The notes below the pieces were generated by a model. The model was not told the DNA's origin and did no database searches. It saw only the letters and a list, made by a program, of their open reading frames with translations. From Lentisphaeria bacterium UBA1791 (lineage in GTDB: Bacteria > Verrucomicrobiota > Lentisphaeria > Victivallales > Victivallaceae), in the NCBI GenBank assembly GCA_002314455.1, contig DCFZ01000037.1, forward strand, positions 1 through 26,980: DNA of 26,980 nt, given 5' to 3'. Every line of letters begins with the position of its first letter. Within the stretch, counting starts at the first letter, position 1. The translations under genes and the position numbers were made by a program. This document shows positions 1 through 7,648 of the stretch, in pieces.

Positions 1-50
1 TCGCGCTCCGTTCCTCGCTGCGCTCCGGTACTCGCGACTGCGCGAAAGGT
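1..50. repeat. REP-like intergenic repeat fragment
   Basis: The octamer GCGCTCCG occurs at 3-10 and again at 20-27, and the stretch is rich in short self-complementary CGCG blocks (TCGCG at 1-5, CGCGA near 33-37). No coding frame of note is visible. It resembles dispersed extragenic palindromic repeats seen in many GC-rich genomes, but only one copy is in view and it may be cut by the window edge, so repetitiveness in the genome is inferred. Confidence 0.3.
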
Positions 51-60
51 AGTTGTTTCA

Positions 61-107
61 TCTCTCATCTCTCATCTCTCATCTCTCATCTCTCATCTCT
101 CATCTCT
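61..107. repeat. 7-bp tandem repeat (TCTCTCA)n
   Basis: Six perfect tandem copies of TCTCTCA run from 61 to 102, followed by a partial TCTCT. The array lies about 55 bp upstream of the -35 box proposed for the topoisomerase IV operon and 114 bp before its start codon. Such short perfect arrays can change copy number by slippage. It is outside any coding frame I can support, so any effect would be on DNA structure or transcription. Confidence 0.9.
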
Positions 108-137
108 GTCTGATGGGAGCGACAAAATCCGTTTTTT

Positions 138-159
138 CGGGTAAAAACTCCCGTTTTTT
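138..159 (+). terminator. weak hairpin plus T-run upstream of the parE promoter
   Basis: CGGG at 138-141 can pair with CCCG at 150-153 around an A-rich loop, followed by six T. It sits upstream of the promoter proposed at 162-190, so it would end transcription arriving from the left. The stem is only 4 bp, so this is a weak call. Confidence 0.3.
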
Positions 160-161
160 AC

Positions 162-190
162 TTGAAAAAATGGCAAAGAAATGGTATTTT
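162..190 (+). promoter_or_regulatory. sigma70-type promoter for the topoisomerase IV operon
   Basis: TTGAAA at 162-167 and TATTTT at 185-190 are separated by exactly 17 bp. A GAGGAG-like ribosome binding site follows just before the ATG at 221, so the leader would be roughly 25 nt. This is judged from the sequence only. Confidence 0.5.
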
Positions 191-220
191 CAGTAAAAGC
201 ACATTGAGGAGTTTTCGGCT

Positions 221-2050
221 ATGGCCGCGGAATATAATGCAGATGCAATCGTAACGCTCGAATCGCTGGATCACATCCGGCTTCGTCCCGGTATGTACAT
301 CGGGCGCATGGGCGATGGTTCACACCCCGACGACGGCATCTATATTTTGATTAAGGAAATCGTCGACAACAGCATCGACGAATTCATCATGGGGTGTGGC
401 AAGCGCATCGAGATCACCGTCGATCAGGAGCAGGGCGTCACCATCCGCGATTACGGACGCGGCATCCCGCTGGAAAAGGTCGTCGACTGCGTTTCGATCA
501 TGAATACCGGCGGCAAGTACAACAGCGACGCCTTTCAGTTTTCCATCGGTCTCAATGGCGTCGGTACCAAGGCGGTCAACGCGCTCTCGTCGAGTTTCAT
601 CGTCCGCGCCATCCGCGACGGCAAGTTCCACGAAGCGCGTTTTGCCGCCGGCAAGCTTCAGAGCGAGGAATCCGGCGACACCGACGAGCGCACCGGCACC
701 AAAATTTCATTCATCCCCGACGCGTCGCTTTTCGTCAATTATCACTATAAAATGGAATATGTCGAAAAGCGCATCTGGATGTACGCCTATCTCAACAGCG
801 GTCTTTCGCTCTACCTCAACGGCGAGCGTTATTATTCCGCCGCCGGTTTGCAGGATCTCCTTTTGAGCGAGGCCGGCGAGGAAAAACTTTACGACATCAT
901 CCACTATCGCAGCAAGGAAGTCGAATTTGCCTTGACGCACAGCGATCAGTACGGCGAAAACGCCTACAGTTTCGTCAACGGGCAGTACACAAGCGACGGC
1001 GGCACGCACCTTTCCGCTTTCAAAGAAGGCGTTTTGAAGGGCATCAACGAGTATTCCGGCAAATCCTTCAAGGCGGATGCGATCCGCGACGGCATGATCG
1101 GGGCGATCTCGATCAAAGTCCGCGAACCGATCTTTGAGTCGCAGACCAAAAACAAACTCGGCAACACCGACGTGCGCGGCCCGATTGTCGCCGCCGTTTC
1201 GGCGGCGGTCGCCGACTTCCTCCACAAAAATCGTGAGATCGCCGACATCGTGCTCGACAAGGTCAACCGCAACGAGCAAGTTCACCGGCAGATTCAGGAA
1301 GTCAAAAAGAAATCCCGCGAATTGACGCAAAAAAGTCAATTGCGCATTCCGAAACTCAAGGATTGCAAGTATCACGTCGGCGCCAAGTGGCCGCGCAAGG
1401 TCGAGCCCAAGACGACGATGATCTTTCTCACCGAGGGCGACTCCGCCGCCGGCAGTCTGGAAAAGCGTCGCGACGTCGACAATCAGGCGGTTTTCGCGTT
1501 GCGCGGCAAGCCGAAAAATGCATTCGGCGAGAGTTTCGAGATGATTTACAAAAACGAGGAACTCACCTTTCTGATGCAGGCGCTCGGCATCGAGGAATCG
1601 ACCGAAAATCTGCGTTACGACAAGGTCATTCTCGCGACCGATGCCGATGTCGACGGCTTGCACATCCGCAATTTGCTGTTGACCTTCTTTTTGACCTTCT
1701 TTGAGCAACTGGTCCTGTCGGGGCATCTCTTCGTCCTTGAAACGCCGCTCTTTCGCGTGCGTCACGGCAAGGGTGAATCCGCCGAACTCGCCTACTGTTA
1801 CAGCGAAGCCGAGCGCGACGCCGCAGTTCAGAAATTCGGTCGCGGCACCGAGATCACCCGCTTCAAGGGGCTTGGCGAGATTGACCCCGAGGACTTCGAC
1901 GAATTCATCGGCGAAAACATGCGTCTTTCGCCCGTGACGCTCGACAATATGCGCGGGGTGCCCGAATTGCTGAAGTTCTATATGGGCGACAACACCCCCG
2001 AACGCAAAGACTACATTATGCAGAATCTGGAGGTCGTCGATTATGAGTGA
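221..2050 (+). CDS. parE: DNA topoisomerase IV subunit B (ParE/GyrB family)
   Basis: ATPase subunit of a type IIA topoisomerase; with the downstream A subunit it would decatenate chromosomes or relax supercoils. The N-terminal GHKL ATPase domain shows EIVDNSIDE, DYGRGIP and GLNGVGTKAVNALS. The TOPRIM domain shows FLTEGDSAAGS and the acidic metal-binding DADVDG, and RFKGLGEIDP marks the C-terminal region. At 609 aa it lacks the long insertion of many proteobacterial GyrB proteins and matches the compact ParE type. ATG at 221 follows a GAGGAG-like site. Its stop overlaps the next start by 8 nt (ATGAGTGA), implying translational coupling with the A subunit. Gyrase B is the alternative, but the short C-terminus and the paired A subunit favour topoisomerase IV. 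Confidence 0.9.
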   Translation: MAAEYNADAIVTLESLDHIRLRPGMYIGRMGDGSHPDDGIYILIKEIVDNSIDEFIMGCGKRIEITVDQEQGVTIRDYGRGIPLEKVVDCVSIMNTGGKYNSDAFQFSIGLNGVGTKAVNALSSSFIVRAIRDGKFHEARFAAGKLQSEESGDTDERTGTKISFIPDASLFVNYHYKMEYVEKRIWMYAYLNSGLSLYLNGERYYSAAGLQDLLLSEAGEEKLYDIIHYRSKEVEFALTHSDQYGENAYSFVNGQYTSDGGTHLSAFKEGVLKGINEYSGKSFKADAIRDGMIGAISIKVREPIFESQTKNKLGNTDVRGPIVAAVSAAVADFLHKNREIADIVLDKVNRNEQVHRQIQEVKKKSRELTQKSQLRIPKLKDCKYHVGAKWPRKVEPKTTMIFLTEGDSAAGSLEKRRDVDNQAVFALRGKPKNAFGESFEMIYKNEELTFLMQALGIEESTENLRYDKVILATDADVDGLHIRNLLLTFFLTFFEQLVLSGHLFVLETPLFRVRHGKGESAELAYCYSEAERDAAVQKFGRGTEITRFKGLGEIDPEDFDEFIGENMRLSPVTLDNMRGVPELLKFYMGDNTPERKDYIMQNLEVVDYE

Positions 2051-4595
2051 CGAAAAACTTCCTCCCGATGATATGACGCCGGTCGCGCCCGAAGAAGCCG
2101 AGCTCGAGGAGTCCGGCGCCGTCGCCGCGCAGAAGCAGGGTTCCAACGACTATTTCCGCGCGATGATGGATCGCAACTTCCTCGATTATGCAAGTTACGT
2201 CATCGGTTCGCGCGCAATCCCCGACGTCGACGACGGCTTGAAGCCGGTTCAGCGCCGCATTTTGTGGACTCTTTACCGCGCCTACGACAACGGCCGCACG
2301 ACCAAAACTGCCAACATCATCGGCAATACGATGCACTTTCACCCGCACGGCGACGCTTCGATCGGTGATGCGCTCGTCGTGCTCGCCAACAAGGGCGGTG
2401 TCATCGAAGCGGAAAAGCGCGACGCCAAGACGCACGAACTCAAAAAAGTCTTTGTCAGCGTGCCCTATTACATCAAAAAGCAGGGTAACTTCGGCAACGT
2501 TTTAACGGGAAGTTCCGCCGCCGCGCCGCGTTACACCGAGTGCAGTTTGACGAAACTAGCCTGCGAAACGCTTTTCAACAACGACATCACGCCGTTTGTG
2601 CCCAATTACGACGGGCGCGAAGTCGAGCCGGTCGTCCTGCCCGCCAAAGTGCCGAGCCTTTTGATGCTCGGCAGTGACGGCATCGCGGTCGGTATGTCGA
2701 CGATGGTTTTGCCGCATAACTTCAACGAATTGCTCGACGCCGAGATCGCCCATTTAAAAGGCGAGGAATTTCATCTTTACCCCGATTTTCAGCAGGGCGG
2801 CGTGATGGATGTGCGCGAGTACGACGATGGCAACGGCCGCATCGTCTTGCGCGCCAAGATCGATATCGAGGGGCGCGAACTTGTCATCCGCGAAATTCCC
2901 GCGACGTGTACGGCGACGACGCTGGTCGATTCGATCGAACGCGCCGCTAAAAAGAATAAGATCAAAATTTCCAACGTCGACGACTACACCAGCGACCACG
3001 TCGAGATTCGGGTGACGCCGACGCGCGGTTACGACCCCGAAAAAACGCGGCAGGGGCTTTTTATGTACACCGATTGTTCGGTGTCGCTCTCGCCGAAATT
3101 GATGGTGATCTGCGACCACAAGCCGGTGCAGATGAGCGTTTCCGACGTTTTAAGGCGCAACGTCGAAAAACTTGTCGGCTATCTCAAGCGCGAATTTGAG
3201 ATCGCGTTGGAGCGGCAGAATGAGTTGCGCCACGCGAAAACGCTCGCCCAGCTTTTCTTTGAAAACCGCATCTACAAGCGCATTGAGGAATGCAAGAGCG
3301 CCGAAGAGGAATACCGTGAAGTGGAAACGGGCCTCGCGCCCTTCCGCGATCAGTTGACGCGCGACGTCACGCACGAGGACATCGACAAGCTCCTCGCGTT
3401 GCCGGTGCGCCGCATCGCCCGCTTTGACATTGAGAAAAACCAGCAGGAATTGCGCGAGATCGCCGAAGAGATCAAAAAGATCAAGCACAATCTGGCGCAC
3501 TTGACCGAATACACCATTTCCTACTTGGAAAAACTCAAGGAAACCTACGGCAAGGACTTCCCGCGTCATACCGAGATCGAGAGCATCGAGAGCATCGACC
3601 GCACCAAGGCGGCGCTCAACAACATCAAGATCGGCTGGGATCGCAAAAACGGTTACGTCGGCACGGCGGTCAAGAGCGACGACGTCGTCGTCTGCAACGA
3701 ATTCGACCGCTTCCTCTGCATGGAAAAGAGCGGCGCTTACAAGGTGATCGCCCTGCCGCCGGAAAAGCTTTTTGTCGACAAGCTTTACGATTTCCGCCGT
3801 TACGACACCAAGACGGTTTTCGCCGTCATCTACCGCGATAAAAAATCGGGTAAGAGCTATTGCAAGCGCTCCCGTTTCGGCGGTTACATCCTCGAAAAGG
3901 AATATCATCTGATCCCCGCGGGGGCGGTGTTGGAACTCTTCACGCCGCGTCCGGATGCGGTCTATCTGCTCGATGAGATCGACGGCCGCAATCACGCGAG
4001 CCAGCGCGAGATCAATCTGATGGAATTCCCCGTCCGTTCGGCGAAGGCGCGCGGCGTGTTGCTGACCGGTAAAAAGATCGCAAAAGTGACCCACAACCGG
4101 TATTTGACGGAGGAGGAACTGGCGCCTTTCCTCGCCGCGGAAGCGGAAGCTCCCGCCGAAGAAAACGAGGCGGAAGATCTCGACGACGAAGTGGTGACGG
4201 AAAACGCGCCCGAAACGCCCATTCCCGCGCCGGTTGCGGAGCTGACCCCCGACCCCGAGCCGACGCTGGAACCCGAGCCAACGCCGGAACTCGAGCCGAC
4301 GCCGGAACCCGAACCGACGCCCGAACCCGAGCCGGTCGAGGCCGTCGCACCGGCGCCCAAGGCGGCTAAAGCCAAAGTGCCGCGGCGGAAAAAGGAAAAG
4401 GTCGTCGAAACGCCCTCACTGGTTGAGGAGCCGGAGCCTCCGTCGGAAGCACCTGCGCCCAAGCGCCGCACCAAAGCGGCAAAGCCGGCATCTGTCGAAG
4501 CGCCGGTCGAAGCGGATGCGGCAGTTGACGCCAAGCCGGAAAAAACCGATGACGACGACGAATTCGGCATCGTTCAGCCGGAATTCGGCTTTTAG
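2043..4595 (+). CDS. parC: DNA topoisomerase IV subunit A (ParC/GyrA family) with a Pro/Glu and Lys-rich tail
   Basis: Breakage-reunion subunit partnering the upstream gene. The winged-helix core carries the active-site tyrosine at about residue 164 in APRYTEC. The HPHGDASIGDA segment near 100-110 is the quinolone-determining region; an Ala (105) occupies the position of E. coli GyrA Ser83. A coiled region with many charged residues follows at about 390-520. From about residue 695 the protein becomes a disordered tail: acidic, then PEPTPE hexapeptide repeats, then Lys/Arg-rich blocks, ending in a DDDD cluster and an aromatic EFGF. The tail is not needed for catalysis and may bind DNA or a partner (inference). 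The 850 aa length fits ParC plus this tail. Overlap with parE suggests stoichiometric synthesis. Confidence 0.9.
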   Translation: MSDEKLPPDDMTPVAPEEAELEESGAVAAQKQGSNDYFRAMMDRNFLDYASYVIGSRAIPDVDDGLKPVQRRILWTLYRAYDNGRTTKTANIIGNTMHFHPHGDASIGDALVVLANKGGVIEAEKRDAKTHELKKVFVSVPYYIKKQGNFGNVLTGSSAAAPRYTECSLTKLACETLFNNDITPFVPNYDGREVEPVVLPAKVPSLLMLGSDGIAVGMSTMVLPHNFNELLDAEIAHLKGEEFHLYPDFQQGGVMDVREYDDGNGRIVLRAKIDIEGRELVIREIPATCTATTLVDSIERAAKKNKIKISNVDDYTSDHVEIRVTPTRGYDPEKTRQGLFMYTDCSVSLSPKLMVICDHKPVQMSVSDVLRRNVEKLVGYLKREFEIALERQNELRHAKTLAQLFFENRIYKRIEECKSAEEEYREVETGLAPFRDQLTRDVTHEDIDKLLALPVRRIARFDIEKNQQELREIAEEIKKIKHNLAHLTEYTISYLEKLKETYGKDFPRHTEIESIESIDRTKAALNNIKIGWDRKNGYVGTAVKSDDVVVCNEFDRFLCMEKSGAYKVIALPPEKLFVDKLYDFRRYDTKTVFAVIYRDKKSGKSYCKRSRFGGYILEKEYHLIPAGAVLELFTPRPDAVYLLDEIDGRNHASQREINLMEFPVRSAKARGVLLTGKKIAKVTHNRYLTEEELAPFLAAEAEAPAEENEAEDLDDEVVTENAPETPIPAPVAELTPDPEPTLEPEPTPELEPTPEPEPTPEPEPVEAVAPAPKAAKAKVPRRKKEKVVETPSLVEEPEPPSEAPAPKRRTKAAKPASVEAPVEADAAVDAKPEKTDDDDEFGIVQPEFGF
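4254..4334 (+). repeat. 18-bp in-frame tandem repeats in the parC tail
   Basis: Four consecutive 18-bp units (starting 4254, 4272, 4290, 4308) plus a half unit encode the hexapeptide PEPT(L/P)E. Units differ by one to a few bases (for example CTC replacing CCC at 4290), so the array has drifted. Copy number could vary between strains by recombination without breaking the frame. Confidence 0.85.
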
Positions 4596-4616
4596 GGGAA
4601 AGGACGCCGCGCCGCG

Positions 4617-6131
4617 ATGATCTCACGCCGCAAAATTTTCGGTATCACGGCGCTGACGGCACTGATTGCGCGACTCTTTTTCGCCTTTTTGGTCTGGTCG
4701 AGTCCCTACCGCTTTTATCACCTCATCACGTCGCTTGACATGGCGACACATCTGCGTTTTTCCGACGGGACGAGTTTTCCGCCGCTTTTTGTCGCGCACC
4801 GACTGCTGTTGCAGGGATTGCGACTGGCGTCGGGCGGGACGCATTGCGTTGGCTTGATCTTTGCAGTTCAGGCGCTTTTCGGCATTGCGGGCGCCGTGTT
4901 GACGGCGGAACTCGCCTTGCGGCTGTGGCGCGACCGGGCGGCGGCGCTTTGTGCCGGGATCATCGCCGCGCTTTACGGCCCTTATCTGATTTTTGAATTC
5001 GCCGTTTTACAGGAAGCGCTTCTGGTCAATCTGACGCTTGGCGCGATCGTCTTGTTGCTCGTTGCCCGGGAAAAGCGTTACCAGTGGCGATGGGTGATTC
5101 CTGCGGCGCTCGTCTGGCTGTTGGCGCTTGCAGGGCGGCCGGCCGGCATTCTGCTCGGTATCGGCGCCGTCGTCTTTACGCTCGCCGACCGCCGCACGGG
5201 CAGATCGTGGCGTTTCGCTGCCTTGCTGTTGGCGGGATTTTGCGGAGCGTCGCTGTTTAATTTTGTTTTTGCCGGCAATTGGAATCCCTTTTTCAGCATC
5301 GACTATGTCGTTGCCGTCAACCGGGGGGCAGGGGGGGCAAATTCGTCGTGGTTTGACGTATTGCTCTCGGTCGCACGGAAAATTCCGTTGCTCTTTTCCA
5401 TCCACGATATATCGGAAAATCTCAACTACTATTTTTTGTGCGGAAAATTTCCGTTTCTCAAATTTCTGCCGCGCCCCGAGGGGGTGGTTCCGCTCGCATT
5501 CGCGGGCGTGGTCGCCTTGATCGGTTTTTCCCGCTTCCGTGGACGCGCTCTTTTGCCGGGCGTGGTGATTGTGTTGCTGATGGCGCCGCTTGCCGCCCGT
5601 TATCCGATCGACCGCTACCGTTTGATGCTCGTGCCGTACTTCATTTGCTATGCGGTGTATTTGCTGGTCGCTTTCCGTCTGGCGGGGCGCGTCTGGTGGA
5701 AAATTGCGCTGTTGTGCGGTGCGGTCTTCGGCGTCTGCATCCTTTGTTTTCTCCTCTCTCCGGAGCGGGAGATTATACGCAGCGGTTATCCTTTTGCCTG
5801 GGGCGTCGCCAGTGAAGCGGCGGGCGATCCCGAGGAAGCGAAAGCAAGTTATCTTTCCGCGTGGCGCAATGGCGGCAATCGCGGCGCGGCACAGCATTTA
5901 TACAATTTGCTGATGAAAGAGGAAAATGGCGTAGAGGCGATCGCGTTGACCCACGAAGTGTTGCAGCGTTACCCCGACGACGAAAACTTTCAATTCAATC
6001 AGGCGCTGACGCTTTGCGCCTTGCGCTATTTCGATCCGGCGCGGCAATTGCTGACGACGATCGTCAGAGAGACCGACGACCCGAAATTGCGGCAAAAATG
6101 TATGGTCGTGTTGCAGAAGTTAAATGAATAA
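4617..6131 (+). CDS. polytopic membrane protein, GT39/PMT-like glycosyltransferase with TPR-like C-terminus
   Basis: A 504-aa integral membrane protein. The first hydrophobic segment is at about 7-27, and roughly nine more follow between residues 80 and 385, with short basic cytoplasmic loops. This resembles the GT39/PMT family of lipid-linked sugar transferases, which act at the periplasmic face; the first loop holds an acidic SLDMATHLRFSD stretch where family members keep catalytic acids. I do not see a strict family signature, so substrate and activity are unproved. Residues about 395-504 look like two or three TPR-type helical repeats, typical of PVC and Bacteroidetes relatives. It begins 21 bp after parC; the purine-rich GGGGAAAGGA site is somewhat distant from the ATG. 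Its stop overlaps the next start by 8 nt (ATGAATAA). Confidence 0.6.
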   Translation: MISRRKIFGITALTALIARLFFAFLVWSSPYRFYHLITSLDMATHLRFSDGTSFPPLFVAHRLLLQGLRLASGGTHCVGLIFAVQALFGIAGAVLTAELALRLWRDRAAALCAGIIAALYGPYLIFEFAVLQEALLVNLTLGAIVLLLVAREKRYQWRWVIPAALVWLLALAGRPAGILLGIGAVVFTLADRRTGRSWRFAALLLAGFCGASLFNFVFAGNWNPFFSIDYVVAVNRGAGGANSSWFDVLLSVARKIPLLFSIHDISENLNYYFLCGKFPFLKFLPRPEGVVPLAFAGVVALIGFSRFRGRALLPGVVIVLLMAPLAARYPIDRYRLMLVPYFICYAVYLLVAFRLAGRVWWKIALLCGAVFGVCILCFLLSPEREIIRSGYPFAWGVASEAAGDPEEAKASYLSAWRNGGNRGAAQHLYNLLMKEENGVEAIALTHEVLQRYPDDENFQFNQALTLCALRYFDPARQLLTTIVRETDDPKLRQKCMVVLQKLNE

Positions 6132-6846
6132 GATGGCAGAGCTTTCACTTTCATTATGGCTTTCGCGCAGCGGCGCCGCTTCCCGGCGCAAGGCGGCGGA
6201 TCTGGTGCGCGACGGACACGTTTCGGTTGACGGCGTCGTCGTTCGCGAACCGGGGCAGAAAGTCGCCGCGGGCTCTTGCGTCACGCTCGACGGCAAGGTC
6301 GTCGCGCCGAAAACAGCGCATTGCTATATCTTGCTCAACAAGCCGCGCGGCTACGTTTCGACCAACGACGATCCGCACGCGAAGCTCAAGGCGGTCGATC
6401 TCATCACGTTGCCGGGGGCGCCGCGCCTCTTTTCCGCCGGGCGGCTCGACAAGGAAAGCGAGGGATTGCTGATCTTTTCCGACGACGGCGAATACGTGGC
6501 AAAATTGACGCATCCCCGCTATCAGGTGTGCAAACGCTATGCCGTCGAGGTGACGCGCCGTTTTTCTTTTGCTGAACTTGCGGCGATGAAAGAAGGGATT
6601 GAGGACGACGGCGAATTGCTTAAGGCGCTCGCCGTAACGCCGCTTGGCGGAAAACGCTATGAATTTCAGCTCAACGAGGGGAAAAAGCGGGAAATCCGCC
6701 GGCTTTGCGCGCATTTTGGCGCGCCGGTCGTGCGCTTGCAACGCACGGCGCAGGGCAAATTGACGCTCGGCGATCTGCCGGAGGGAAAATTCCGGGAACT
6801 TTCCCCCGACGAGGTCGCGCTTTCGCTGGTTTCAGAATTGCCGTAA
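6124..6846 (+). CDS. 16S/23S rRNA pseudouridine synthase, RsuA/RluB/E/F family
   Basis: Converts a specific rRNA uridine to pseudouridine during ribosome assembly. An S4 RNA-binding domain occupies about residues 7-60 (LSRSGAASRRKAADLVRDGHV region). It is followed by LNKPRGYVST and the catalytic GRLDKESEGLL, with the nucleophilic Asp near 109, and the late EGKKREIRRLCAHFG motif. The 240 aa length is normal for the family; which rRNA position is modified cannot be read from sequence alone, RluB-type being most likely. The start overlaps the upstream stop; a second ATG at 6133 is a possible alternative. It converges on a lipoprotein gene with only 4 bp between stops, across a perfect inverted repeat. 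Confidence 0.85.
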   Translation: MNKMAELSLSLWLSRSGAASRRKAADLVRDGHVSVDGVVVREPGQKVAAGSCVTLDGKVVAPKTAHCYILLNKPRGYVSTNDDPHAKLKAVDLITLPGAPRLFSAGRLDKESEGLLIFSDDGEYVAKLTHPRYQVCKRYAVEVTRRFSFAELAAMKEGIEDDGELLKALAVTPLGGKRYEFQLNEGKKREIRRLCAHFGAPVVRLQRTAQGKLTLGDLPEGKFRELSPDEVALSLVSELP

Positions 6847-6859
6847 TCTGCTACGGCAA
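6838..6859. terminator. 8-bp perfect inverted repeat shared by two convergent stop codons
   Basis: TTGCCGTA (6838-6845) and TACGGCAA (6852-6859) pair perfectly around a 6-nt loop. The TAA of the pseudouridine synthase and the TAG of the minus-strand lipoprotein both lie within the structure. There is no following T-run on either strand, so it is not a classical intrinsic terminator. It may instead protect both mRNA 3' ends or slow polymerase in both directions. Confidence 0.5.
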
Positions 6860-7648
6860 CGGGAATATCTGGTTCGGCGTCACGGCAGGTTGCGCGCGCT
6901 CGGTCGAATTGGGCCCTTGCATCAGCGGCACCGCCGGCGCGATGTAGGCGGGGACCGTACTGACCGGTTTCTTTGCCGGTTCCTCGGCGGGAAGCGCTTC
7001 CGGCATCAACGGCGGCAACGCGTCAGATGTATCGGCGACCGGGGCAAGTTTCTCTTCCTGCGTCGGCGTTTTCGGCAGATCAGCGAGGACGTCGTCGCCA
7101 TTCCAGTTGCCCGCCGCTTTGCTTTCGAGCAATTCGGTCTGCTGACGGATCAACGGTTCGGCGACCGCGCGATCCTTCCAGAAAACCGCGCGCACTTTGA
7201 CCCGTTTCCGCCCGTGGTATTCCCCTTGCAACCGGACTTGCCTGCCCCACTTTTGGCTCTCTTCCGGCGAAGGTTCCTTGGGCTTGCTCAAAGCCGCGTC
7301 GGTGGGGACGTCCTGCGGAAAGAGCATCTCGTCTTCGTCGAGATCGTAAACGCCCTCGATGACGCGACGGCTGGCGACCACGCAGACGGCGTCGGCGCCG
7401 CGCTCGCGCGCCGCCTGGGTCAGCTGATCTTCGATTTCGTAGCGGTCGGAACCGCCCGGCGCGGACAAGATTCCGTGACCGATGATCATATACTTGGCGG
7501 GATCGATCTCACTCTTTTCCCAAGTAAAAAAGATCGGCTTTTCCTCCGGCAGCGGATCAAATTTCTTGCCGACGTATTCGACGCTGCTGCATCCGGCACT
7601 GATGATCGCGAGGATCCCGAGCCAAAGAAATCGAGAATGCTTTTTCAT
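6851..7648 (-). CDS. lipoprotein of unknown function
   Basis: A 265-aa protein with a Lys/Arg N-terminus, a hydrophobic stretch and a lipobox ending ISAGC, placing the lipidated Cys at residue 20. Ser-Ser follows the Cys rather than Asp, so outer-membrane sorting is expected in a Lol-type system. Residues about 45-110 look like a small alpha/beta fold containing ERGADAVCVVASRRV, which recalls envelope lipoproteins with a YbjQ-like or DUF4156-like fold (weak similarity). The C-terminal half is Pro/Ala-rich and low-complexity. It is the last gene of the SPFH operon; its ATG overlaps the preceding stop (ATGA), so it is probably translationally coupled to the repeat protein upstream. Function unknown. 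Confidence 0.75.
   Translation of the reverse strand: MKKHSRFLWLGILAIISAGCSSVEYVGKKFDPLPEEKPIFFTWEKSEIDPAKYMIIGHGILSAPGGSDRYEIEDQLTQAARERGADAVCVVASRRVIEGVYDLDEDEMLFPQDVPTDAALSKPKEPSPEESQKWGRQVRLQGEYHGRKRVKVRAVFWKDRAVAEPLIRQQTELLESKAAGNWNGDDVLADLPKTPTQEEKLAPVADTSDALPPLMPEALPAEEPAKKPVSTVPAYIAPAVPLMQGPNSTERAQPAVTPNQIFPLP

Noticed and set aside
61..107. CRISPR-like array
   Set aside because: Units are 7 bp with no spacers and no cas genes nearby; it is a simple tandem repeat.
707..2146. 479-codon open frame on the minus strand opposite parE
   Set aside because: Long antisense frames are common in GC-rich genes with biased third positions; the plus strand holds unmistakable topoisomerase motifs across the whole span, and the antisense translation has no recognisable domain or ribosome binding site.
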